DNA from: Progne subis subis
Lineage: Eukaryota > Chordata > Aves > Passeriformes > Hirundinidae
Direction of reading: 5' to 3'
Assembly: GCA_022316685.1 (NCBI GenBank)
Contig: JAKJHU010000026.1
Location: 5,704,501-5,768,500, forward strand
Length of the DNA: 64,000 bases
Shown here: positions 1 through 11,066 of the stretch, piece by piece
How the letters are laid out: each line of letters starts with the position of its first letter
How positions within the stretch are numbered: position 1 is the stretch's first letter
Notes under the pieces: generated by a model
The model's database searches: none
The model's input: the letters and a program-made list of their open reading frames with translations, nothing else
Told to the model about the DNA's origin: nothing
Made by a program: the position numbers and the translations under genes

Positions 1-1252
1 TTCTTGTCCTTTCTTTTCTCCTGGTGCTCTCAGCACACTTTGTTTCCCTGGCCATACACAAAATATCTAATAAAGACACCAGAAGAGAGACCATTTATAT
101 TTCAAAGCAAACAGAGACCTCTAAAAATGACCTTTCTAGTCAGTGCTCTGGATAGAAATCCTTAAAAGTATATGGCTCCTCTGCAGTTGCAAGAATGATT
201 ATTTTCAGCATAAAACTGTCCAGATTCTAATCTCATTTTTGCATGTCTAATAAAGAGCTTTTTTATATTTCGCAACTGCAAACAGCTAAATGAGACAGCT
301 GGTGCATAATGACATACACATCCTTTTTTTTGTATGGAACTGGCACTTTGCATTGGAATACAAATGTCTTAGAATTACAGAAATAGCTTTTCATATAGGA
401 CCACTTATATTTTTAATTTACAGGATGTAAAGACCAAATACCATATAAGGCAACTGATGTGTGATGGCAGTCTATGCAGAATTATGATCACTACATGGGT
501 CCCAGACAGCAGGTAGTTAATAATGCAGATTTCAATGTTTTTGGCAATTTTTGCTTCAAAGGACACTGTAAGAATATTAAGCTCAAAGATATTTTATTCA
601 TAATTTCTTTAACCTTCATTTGATACAGTCTGATATATATTGTTAGGTATTACTTGCTGCCTCATTAGTATTTCACTGGTTGAGCACACTGAAAGGAAAT
701 GGGTGACATTCACCAAATTCTCACATAATACATATAAATTCAATTTCTCTTGCTACTTTTGGATGGAAGAATGTAAGAATTAAGGCAAAATTACAAGTAA
801 AAAACCAGGCTATTTTTATAGAGCGTATTATCTATACTGAATGTGTGGTAAATATATTTTGATTTATTTCACAGCAAAAATAGTCATCTTCTCCAAATCC
901 TACTTACAAATTGAATAACAACTATGTCCAAAAACAGTAACTGTAATGCTTCCCATCTCTGAAAGGAGTTTTGAAGTTGCCAATTTCAGACTTTTTTTCT
1001 TTCCAGGAAAGGTAGTGAAAGGCAGAAAGAATTATAATTACTTATAGTCACAGCAGTGATGAAAAACATGAGTCATTCAGGTTTTCCTGTTTAGTGGATT
1101 GCCATTATCAAGGATTGGATTGATATGGAACCATTTATGCTTTAGAGGGATGCCCTCTAAATGGTGACATCTGATTACATATGCATTATAGAGACACCTA
1201 CTTGGTAGTACACTTCTCTGCTTCCCTGTGCTTAATTCTTTAGAGAGATATA

Positions 1253-1255
<3 letters not shown>

Positions 1256-1303
<48 letters not shown>
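1256..1303. repeat. (TTA)16 trinucleotide microsatellite
   Basis: Sixteen uninterrupted TTA units. It is pyrimidine-biased on the plus strand and runs straight into a T-rich, C-rich stretch ending in CAG, so it could extend a polypyrimidine tract. An apparent poly-isoleucine frame on the minus strand is a translation of this repeat, not a protein. Confidence 0.97.
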
Positions 1304-1305
<2 letters not shown>

Positions 1306-1320
1306 TTATTTTCCCCCCAG

Positions 1321-1371
1321 GAACTCACAAATTAGTGTTGTAGGATAAAGACTATTTAAAGCATCACTCAG
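1321..1371 (+). other. Candidate 51-bp exon (non-coding or poison type)
   Basis: The segment is preceded by TTTTATTTTCCCCCCAG, a near-ideal 3' splice site, and followed by CAG|GTAAGT, a perfect 5' splice site. All three plus-strand frames contain a stop codon within the 51 bp, so a coding cassette is ruled out unless it acts as a poison exon or belongs to a long non-coding RNA. The splice signals are seen directly; that they are used is inference. Chance pairing of good sites is possible in 64 kb. Confidence 0.25.
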
Positions 1372-2203
1372 GTAAGTAAGGGCCTGGCTACATCTAAGAA
1401 ACTCCTTAGATGGCTAGTATGTGCTGTGAAAATGAACCAAGTACATTTGGGCAGGATGTTTGTGTGTAGTTCACCCAAAATACACAGCCTATATCTGCCC
1501 TCCTGTAATGGTCTGGGTAGACATAGAAAAGTAACAAAAAAGGACAAACAAAATTGTAGCTTTACACCCATGTTGCCCATTTGAGGCAGAACAGAATGTG
1601 GTACTAACCCAGGTAAATTACCTACAGAAAATCAGAGATGGGCTTGGAGTGATAGGAATGAAGAGGCTTTTGGTGACCTGCTGAGGTGGAAAGCAAATTA
1701 CTGAAAATAGCAACTCTTTGGTGAGGTGGAACTTATCTATCTATATATCCATCCTGGTGCAGAAGGATGAGCCAAAGGCCTACTAAATTTAAAGGCCAGG
1801 CCACCAGCCAAGACATGGACAAGTCAACCAGCTGGAGTCTTGTTTTCCTGACTCTATGGTACCAACCACAAATGGACCAGTGACCTTGGTTTTGGTGCAT
1901 GTACAGAGAGGATGTACTTCTCGTAGAGCAGAAATTGATGTCCGCCCACTATCCTCCTCCAGCATAGTAAATAAAGTTGGAAAATTATTTCATTGAGTGT
2001 TGACATTCTGATTCTGCAGCTACCACACTCTAAGTGCCTTAATGGCAACACACAATGAGATGTCCTGGTTGAATATGCAGAAAACCACTTTTGTTTTGAC
2101 TTATTTCTGGTGGAAAATTTGAGTTTAACAAGTCTCCTGACAGTCCTCATAATGCTAGAGCATCTCTAATTTACTCAAGCATAATGGCTATTGAATCAGT
2201 GGA

Positions 2204-2226
2204 TTTTTTTTTTTTTTTTTTTTTTT
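2204..2226. repeat. T23 homopolymer
   Basis: Uninterrupted run of 23 T, flanked by single-copy AT-rich DNA with no recognisable retroelement body on either side. Confidence 0.95.
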
Positions 2227-5200
2227 AATTTTACTTGGACTGACAAAAGTCATAAATAACTCAGTCAGAATTCATTTTGAGATTTTGAACAAGATAAAGA
2301 AAAATGATCCACCCAAGTGCTAGGGTCCACTTGGTCAAAAAGTCGGAACACAGGCAAATGAGTTGCTGACTAAGATCAGTGAAAGTCTGAGAAATTGCCG
2401 TGAGAATGATACAAGGCATGACTATGATCTGTCATGGACATCCCAGGGAGTTCCTCTCCCCATATTTGGGCATTAAATATCTCTGACATTGTTTTGCTGT
2501 TTATCCATTTGTTATAACCAAGGGAATGATCCACAAGAGCTGATGATCTTACATATAAATACAAAACTCTACAGTCACAGATGAGCCACCAGTTTTCTTG
2601 GCTGATTATAGCTAAAAATGAATCAAGTGTACTTTTTATTTTAAGGAGATTATTTTGTAAAACATTTAATGGCTTAATACAGAATATTAGCTACAAACAG
2701 CTACCTGAAATAGTTGCAATATAATTGGTTATACATGTATTGGAAATTTGCTGAGAAAAGGGGATTATAAGATATTTAGGTCAAACACCTGTACTTTTTC
2801 TCCATTGTCTGTTAGAGCACAGCAATAGAGAAGGTATGTTAGCTGCCCCATATCCATTCATTATAAAGACCAGGAGCTGTATGAATTTGGCATTCAGGTC
2901 ATTACCTATCAAAATATTATCTGGTTCTTGAGATATTTGAGAAAATCAAGACACATAGCTTCACTGAGAGAATATATATGAGCATTTTTGGAAAGTGTTA
3001 AGAAAGGTTGCTCTTTCCCTGGGAATGCAGTTGAGATGATGATGCGCAAGCAAAACACAAACGTGTCAAAGTTAAGCACTCCTTTTTTAATATATTCAGT
3101 TCTCTGGTAGTCAAAAACTTGAAGTAGATGAGAGAAGTCAATGCTTAAATAAATTAGAGAATATTGATTCCTATGATGGGAACTGTCAGATGAAATATGA
3201 GCTGATCACCAGAGGCTCTGAGCTGGAGTCTGAGCTGATCTGAGATCTGATCCACATCTAAGCTCCTTTTGGAATCTCTGGAAAAATAGTGCTGCTAAGT
3301 GATCCTCCTGATTTTAGCAACAGAAATTTCACTTCAAAAATGTGAAGGAATGAATTCTAGCTGTATACACTACAGACACAGAAAGGCCAAACCCAAGACA
3401 ATGCTAGTCATTCCACAAGTATTTACAGTTTAGGAAGAAAGGCTCACTTCCACAGGGTGATTTATTGCCCAATGTCACAAAGATCAGCTAAGTCAGAAAG
3501 CAACACAGCTAAGTCTCATTCATGGTATGTAAATTGTCTTCACTTTTCTCAGATAATTTAACATTTCCCAAATTTAAAAAATGCAAGAACAGATCCTCCA
3601 GCTGGACTAATTTTCCTTCCAGTTCCCAGAAGTTTATGAGGTGACAACTGTATCAGACAGAAATTCCAGGCAATGCTAGTGCCAATATCTGACTCCAGGG
3701 CAAGTGGAGGACTGTCACTTAGGTACTCTCCTCAGCTAGTATGTGCCACTAGTTTACCTCAGCCACAAGATCATTGAGCTACTAGATGACACTGTAAGCA
3801 TTTCTTTGCCTCCAAGGGAACTGTTGGAAATAATCATTGCTCCCTTCCCTTCTTCTAAATTAGTTTTTTCCTTCACCATAAAATAAGACTGAGTAGAAAA
3901 TATTGAATTTAAATAGCTCAGAAAATTAGTACAGGGATTTTTACTAAACATGGGGAAAAATGGTATTTCCAGATACAATTGTTTATTGTTTTCTAGTACA
4001 GCAAATACTGAAAACTAATGAGAAATGGTAATTATTAATTTCTATGTTGCATTTAGTGAATACTGCATTGTGCTATGCACGTTTTTCCCTTTTAAATATG
4101 CAAGTTGGATATACAATGGTAAATGAGTAGGGAATATGACTTGAAGTAGTATAAATGTGAAAATGTATCTCATAAGTTATGAGAGAAGGATAGCAGTGCA
4201 TTTTAGCATTTTGCCTTCCAAATGATCCTAATGCTGTTACAGGCAAATATCATTTAATTTACCTCTGTAGTACAGCTGTCTCTGACAATACAGTGGAGCA
4301 ATTGCTGACTGCAACATTATGCAGGCTTTTAAGAAAAGCAATGAGTGTTATATATAATTGAAAAGCAGAGGAGAATTTATTCAAATGTAAATTAATGGAA
4401 TAGAGGGAGTTTGCAGGGAACTGAAGCTTTATAACTCCTGAAAGTGATGACATGGGGGTTTTAGCAACAAAAGGATCTGAAAGACATGCACTTAAATCTC
4501 ATTTGAGATGCATCATCACTAATGGCATAGTGCCTTTTCATTCTTTCTGGGGATTTTATCTTACTATAAATGTCAAACAGCAGAAATCTTTTAAATCACT
4601 TGACTCTGTTGAGTTTTTTGTTAGAACATCTACTTTAATGATGAGTTGTCAGTAAGCCTAATTCATAAGATCTGATAATATTTCAATCTAAGGTAATGTG
4701 AATGATTTTCAGTGACGTGTATGTATACAATTATATCCATGAAAATGCCGTAACTGCAATTACAGATCAAGTATTTGCCTGTAGCTGTGGCTGGCAAAAT
4801 GCCTGATTTCCCTAGTTTGTTTACTAAATTGTACTGTATGAAGTTTCAAATCAGGCATTATTATCTTCAAATTTTAGAATAGCATCTGAATAGGTGTTCA
4901 ACATATAGAGGAGACAATATTAAATATTTTTTCTCCCCTCTGTTCTCATGTTAATCAGAACTTTGACATTATCTAATGTAATTAAAAGCATAATTATTTT
5001 GGAAGAAATTTGGGGCTGGCTCTGCACGTGGTGTTTGGAGCTAACTGCCAGGTCTGGATTCAGTGGAGGCAGGTCAACAATTTGTTCTACAATGAGAAAT
5101 TTCTGAATCAAGTAGGAAGGAAAATGGCAATATGAAGACTGCTGGCACTTTTGTTATAACTTGCTATTGAGGCATGAAGTACTCATTGCCAAGTGGCACC

Positions 5201-5704
5201 TGCAGCTGAAGAGAGGCTTGTGCTGAATGCTTGAATGAGAGTTGGAAGTAGGAAATAATATAGTCTGTGAATGCAGCAAAATGCCTGTAAATAAACATTC
5301 ATCCATTTATCTCTAATGTAGTTAAAGTATTTATCCATAGGAGGGAACAACAGTTTTCTCCTGGAGCAAGGTTTGAACACTCCCAAAGATTTCAGTGCAA
5401 CACTATGATTTTTCACAATAGTCAGGACTGTATCTGTGATGAAGTCACATTGTTTTTTGCCCCTACTTAGGACAGGATCTTTCTACACAAGCCTGACATT
5501 TAACAGGAAGAATGTCTTTTCAAAATAATAAAAGCAGCTATAGACTTCATTTTAATGCTTTTGATATAGGTCATAACCTTGAGTCTTATCCTTGAGATAA
5601 GCTGACTTCCTGCAAGAGTGTTATCAGGATCTTTCTTAACCACTGGTAGAATAAACTCTGAAGAGGAGTTGAACAAAGGTTTTGGAAACTCCTAACTTGA
5701 CATG

Positions 5705-6394
5705 TGTTGGGGGTTAAGTTTTCCTGTGGAATTTTTTTCCCCCCATAAGTTGCTAGGAGACTAAATACTAATAGTTAAAGGGTGCTCAACCCGGACAAAG
5801 GGAGTTGATCACTTAGTTTTGGGGGAGGGAAAACTTAGTTTTGGGGGAGGGAAAAGGCTCCCGGGAGCAGAGGGTGGTGGGCTCACTGCTCTCGGTTTTT
5901 TCTGGGGAGGGCGGTTGGGCGACTGGGAGCTGTGTGGATTCCATGGTTAACGGAGGGGTCTGGTCCTGGGAATTCTACCATCTGTTGGAGGGCCCAGGAA
6001 TTCGGAGTTTCTTCAGTGCCCTGCTGGATTTTGGGTCAGCCCGGGTCCAGCTGCTGTGGGTTCTCCGGCACTGCCCACTTTGCCTGCCAGGGCACCCCCT
6101 GCCTGCCGAGGACAATCCACCGCTTCCAGCTTCCAGCCATCAGCACCGGAGTTCCCATCGTTTGCCCCTCGGGGTTCTTGGTTCTGTTTTACTATTATTA
6201 TAATTGCTGTTGTTGTTTGTCTGTCCTGTTATATTTACTAGTAAAGGACTGTTACTCCTTTCCCCATAGCTCTGACTGAAAAGGTTTTTTTTAATCTTCC
6301 AAATTATAATAACACGGAGGGAAGGATTTGAATTCCCCATTCCTAGAGAGGCCTGCCTCTCCCTAGCAGACACCTGTCTTTTCAAACCAGGACA
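5705..6394 (+). mobile_element. Solo LTR A, ERVL-like, with 5-bp target duplication
   Basis: A 690-bp segment beginning TGTTGGGGG and ending CCAGGACA, so it has the TG...CA termini of a retroviral LTR. The host bases ACATG sit at 5700-5704 and again at 6395-6399, a perfect 5-bp target-site duplication typical of ERVL-type integration. No gag, pol or env sequence is attached, so it is a solo LTR left by recombination between the two LTRs of a provirus. It is homologous along its length to the reverse-oriented LTR at 60478-61223. Its right third is homologous to the left part of the LTR at 23463. Strand is assigned by comparison with these relatives and is less certain than the boundaries. Confidence 0.85.
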
Positions 6395-6429
6395 ACATGT
6401 CACATAATTGATAGTATGAACTGTATAGT

Positions 6430-7954
6430 TGTAATGGTTTTACGTTCACTAAATTCTGGTTTTAGTACTTACTCTTTCTGTGGAGAGACTAGGAGAAAAA
6501 CAAAGCAGGCCCAACCTTAAAATTAAAAAACAGTTTTATTAACACACACTAAAAGAATAGAAAAAGAAAGTTGGGGGGAAAAAAAAGTAAAACAAAACAG
6601 AATGAAACTCAAAAACACTCTTCCCTCCCCTTACAAACTATTCACTTTCTTACAAAAGAACAGAAAGAGACAAAACTTGTAATTTTCAGTCAGTTTCACT
6701 ATCTGACAAGTCTTTCATCAATTCATTAGGGAAGAGTCTCTCTTAGAGTTATGGATCCCACTGACGACTTAGAACAGTTCTCTTGTGGGTTTTTAACTGT
6801 CACAAAAACAACGGCCCAGAGAAACCTGCCTTTGTGACCCTCCCAGGAGCAGGTTCCCAAGCTGCTTATGGGTCATGGGTCTTAGACTTTTGCATACTAG
6901 GGGTGTCACCTTTTAAAGATTAGTAACTCCAAAGCAAAAGATTCTTCATCTCAAGGTACAGAGATACCTTCTCACTTCTTCACTGGCACAGGGGCTTCTC
7001 ATCTTTATCTCTGTTCAAGCAGTTTATAGGATTAATATTACGTAGTCCATCACAAACACCTTTGCTCAAATCCACACACAAATTGAAACAATCATCTCCC
7101 CAAATGCATATCTCTCCCATGATTTAAAGGAATGATCTAAATATAGAGTTCATTTCCATGGCTCAAGTAAGAATGGAACAACCAGCTCTTCAACCCTCTG
7201 TCCCAATAGTCTTTTCACTCTTGCTCTACTGACTTCATGCTGCTGTTCTCTATGTTCACTCTGTCCTTTCTTACTCTCTCAGAGAAAGGCCAAGCTCTGG
7301 AAGCTTCATGTTGCTAAGAAAGAGTTAAATCTGCTTGGAGTCTTTGCCTCTCCCTCTGTAGCTTGTGGTGTTAGATGTTCAAGGCCACGGTGGTGAGGGA
7401 GGAAGAACTCACACAGAAACATCAGAGATCAGAGCACCCGGGCAGTCCGGAATCACAAAAAAACCAGGCAAGATCATAAATGCCTCCTCAGCCCACCCCT
7501 TGGTGTAAATTGGGGCAGCCTCAGCCTAAATGGTGCCCATAGCTCTTATCAGGGCCTAGCAGAGATCTCTCCCTGCTCCAGGGAAGTTTAGAGAAAGTAG
7601 TTGTTGTAAAGCAGCAACCTCTCCTTCCGTCCCGCCCGCCCCGGGAGCCGATTGAATCTGGCCAGGCCTCAGGCCAGCTCCCCCCCAAAAAGGGGGAGCA
7701 GCAGGCTCAATTCAATGTTACCTGTCTCTCTCTGGCCAAAGGCAAGAAGGAAAAAGGCCCATCTACAGGAAATCAATGGGTTTTATATGGTACTTCCCAA
7801 AGTTGCAACCAACAATTTTCAGTGGTCAGAACAGATGCCAATATTCTAACTAACCCTCTAATAGGTCCCTGTTTTTTCTAAAGCAATTCCCAGGTCCTGA
7901 CCTGGAGAATTATTCTACATTCTTCTATAACTAAAAAACCAAACTGTACTAACC
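6430..7954 (-). mobile_element. Long LTR B, passerine ERVL-like, minus orientation
   Basis: About 1.5 kb beginning TGTAATGGTTTTACG, recognised from memory as an abundant long LTR of passerine ERVL-type elements. On the minus strand it carries an AATAAA signal (complement of TTTATT at 6535-6540). The right end is placed near 7954 because TATAGT before the left end resembles TGTAGT after it (5 of 6 bases), but this duplication is weak and the end could shift by some tens of bases. A short GC-rich patch lies at 7625-7700. No internal retroviral genes are attached. It lies only 35 bp from LTR A, and nothing shows that the two inserted together. Confidence 0.65.
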
Positions 7955-8618
7955 TGTAGTGGTGTGAGAGTTGGATATATATATTTAAACAGGATTCACT
8001 AAAATAACCACGTTGCCCTATTTTTGTAAGAGAGCCTATCTGTCGTAATATTTTTTGCTCCTTTTCTGTCTGTTTTTACCATTCTCTGTTAGGTTATCTG
8101 CTGCATTTTAGGAGATTGGGAATTAAATATTTTCATTAATAGAAGTCCAGAGACTTTAAAACCTCTGACCTTTAAATCTTGAACATAAGAGTCAAAGTAG
8201 AAAGTAGAAACCAGGTTGCATAAGCATGTAGTAGAGTTTCAAGAGGAGAAATTGCATTGTTTTGACCCAATAAAAATAAAAGGGCAAGCACAGAAAATGC
8301 AGAAGAAAAGTATTTTTAATAAAGTTTGGCATTCCCTAAAACTTTTTTTTTAAAAAAATATAGTCATGTGCTTAAGTTCTCTTGACTTGTACAGGTTCAT
8401 GGAGGTTTTTTTAAATTCTATCAAAAACAAATGTTTTAAGTCATGAAAAATCTGCTTCTAGCTATGCTCCAAAGTAGGATTTTATATCTGGAGTTTTATC
8501 AGCAAAGACCTGTATGATCACCACTTTTGGTTTTACAGAGTTAGAGGGTGCTTGGAGATAAATTTCTCATATCTCTGTGGTTTTAATGCTCTTTTGTGTT
8601 CCGCTTGAGATTTTTAAT

Positions 8619-8621
<3 letters not shown>

Positions 8622-8672
<51 letters not shown>
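8622..8672. repeat. T51 homopolymer
   Basis: Fifty-one consecutive T with no interruption. There is no recognisable SINE, processed gene copy or LINE tail next to it, so its origin is unexplained. Length at such runs is sensitive to sequencing error. Confidence 0.95.
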
Positions 8673-8673
<1 letters not shown>

Positions 8674-11035
8674 GTGGAATCTCTTCTTCAGTAAAAGCAA
8701 CAGCATGCATACTTGAATGATGCTATTACCTTCATCAGTCTACTAACTAGATTTATTCTTTACCTCTTACCTTATTTTTTTACCTCCTGAAAACAGTTAG
8801 GAATTCATGCTCTTATTAACCAAAACAAAAAAGTGGTTGGAAAATAGCTATAGAAACTCTTTCTCCCTTTGGCTTAGATATTGGAAGAGAAAGCCTGCTC
8901 TGCTATTCTGCATCAAGAGTAACTTGTTTTAAGGCTGTGATAAGGGAGTGACAAGAATGACTCTAAAATATCTGTGCAAAGAAGCCCTCTATTTCAAATG
9001 GAGGATGATTTTTCAGAGTTTGGGTAAGCACTGTTTTTTCCTTTAACAGCCCAATGACCTTTCCTGGATATAAAAATTTTTGAGGCATGTATTTCAATTA
9101 TAGTGTTACTTAAGTACAACACTGTGTAACACTAGATGTTTTCAGGAAAAACAAGCTACAATTCAAAGACAAAAGCAAGAACAGGGGCTGCTTAAAACAC
9201 TTTTCTCACAAGAAAAAGTACGTGAGAATCTATCAGGATCATCTGTGATCCAACATACAGATTAAATCTCATATTAAATACCAAGTATCATAATGTACTT
9301 GCTGGGAAAATGTGAAAACAGAATGCAGCTCTTCCAGGGGAAAAAAAAAAAAAAATAAAAGAAAAAAAAAAAATCTGACTGATAATGCTTCTCTGCTCTG
9401 TGACTTACAAGAAATGCTGGAAGACCTTGACAGACTTCTGATGGCAAATTAATTTGAGTCTGGATTCAAAGGTTAGCACACAATATCATTTTAATTGCTA
9501 CCATCCTGATTCTTTATAGGAAAAAAATGTATTCCAGATTATTCAGTTTCAACTTTGTCATTGCTGTATAAGTAGAGGCTTTTCATGTCATGATCCACTT
9601 TATATTGTGATGCCAGCATAGTACCAGAATTTTCAGGAAAAGGCTTTTTTTTTTTTTTTTTTTAAACCTCTGATATTTAAAGAAATAAAGTAATTAATTG
9701 ATGTGGAGATGAAATAAATAAGTCATTTCACCTTTCTACCTCTTATCCCTAAAGAACATAACTTCAGAGATCCTTGATGTTGCTCAAAGTTGACAGAAAA
9801 TCAAAAGCACCCTTCCAAATATGGTCAGATTTTCCTCACAATTTTGATTCATGTCATGAGCTTTTATTTCCAGCAGCACAAATTCTTTTTCATTATTATT
9901 ATTTTTGTTCTAAACATGTGAGAAAAAATTCATAGTGTGAACTGAAATATAAACGGTTAAAGCCATTGAGATGCCTTTGAGAAGGATACATTGGAGTTTA
10001 AAGAGGATTATTGATATTGAAGGGGATTTTTTGAAGTTCCCTGACATATGAGGAGTGATTATCATTACTGCAATGTCTTATTGCAGAAAATACAGACCTT
10101 CTTCTAGCACTATGTTAGCTCTCCAAGTAATTTCTAAATTAATACCAAAAGCAATTTTATTAGTGAGTGGGAAGCTAATGAGGAAGGCACTCTCCTTACA
10201 TTTAATAAGAAAATTTTGGTAGTCCTCTTAAGAAACTTGCTCTTTTATGTACAAACTGTGTGAACTCCTTCCTTCCTTTATTTATTCTACACTGCATTTG
10301 TTTCAGTAGATCTCTTAGATGGCAGAGAGTTTGGAAGGGAAAAGGATCTTGTTTTCTCCCTAGATTGTGGACTGTTAGCAGGTTTACATGAAAGAACTAC
10401 CAGACAGCGCTATCAGATAAAATACAAATATATTGTATATATCTCTTCTTGTGAAGGAAATAAGGTGCCACACAGTGGGATATTTTCATGCCTTTACTTT
10501 TCAATTTTGTGCATCTGGTACTCCATTGCACAGCTTGAGGAATGGACAGTTATTTGGACAGACTAGTAAATCATATAAAGCCCACATGATATTTGATCCT
10601 CAGGCTTTCAAAACCATAGAAACTGGATGAATCTGTTCCTAGCCATGGAACTTTCTGTTTCAGAAGAAAGAGACTAATCAGTCAGATGATGCAAACCGAA
10701 GAACTACTTATAGGAAAAAAATAGTGCTGTGATTCCCACATTCAAGAAGTCACTTAATTCAGCTTGCATCCATATCTGAAATAAAGGTGAAATTTCAAAT
10801 ATAATCCCTTTTAATAGGTACCACTATTTTTAAATTTAGCCAATTTATTCAGCTTCATTTTGCAATGTTGTTCTCTCTCTCTCTCCCCTTCTCCAAACAC
10901 TTTGACTGTTAAACTCATGTTAATAAGGCACCTAAGTATGAGGTCAGATGATTCAGTTCTAAACTGAACAGTGAATTTGCTATTTTTTATTTTTTAAAAA
11001 GTATTTGGGGCTGTTTCTGTATTGTTTCTAAGAAA

Positions 11036-11066
11036 ACACACACACACACACGCAGACACACACACA
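11036..11066. repeat. Imperfect CA dinucleotide repeat
   Basis: An ACACAC tract of about 30 bp with a short CGCAGA interruption in the middle. Confidence 0.9.

Larger units (their letters stand above)
1..5699. other. AT-rich single-copy DNA without a recognised gene
   Basis: No coding gene, RNA gene or mobile element is recognised here. All open frames are short (under 100 codons), lack protein motifs and look like chance frames. The stretch holds a (TTA)n tract near 1.26 kb, a splice-consensus mini-exon candidate just after it, and a T23 run near 2.2 kb. The parts around 4.24-4.40 kb and 4.93-5.08 kb have homeodomain-like TAATTA cores and balanced composition, but conservation cannot be judged from one sequence. 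Confidence 0.6.

Noticed and set aside
1077..1328. Poly-isoleucine frame on the minus strand
   Set aside because: Direct translation of the (TTA)16 microsatellite.
5705..7954. LTRs A and B as the two ends of one provirus
   Set aside because: They are unrelated in sequence, differ in length, and are separated by only 35 bp of non-viral DNA.
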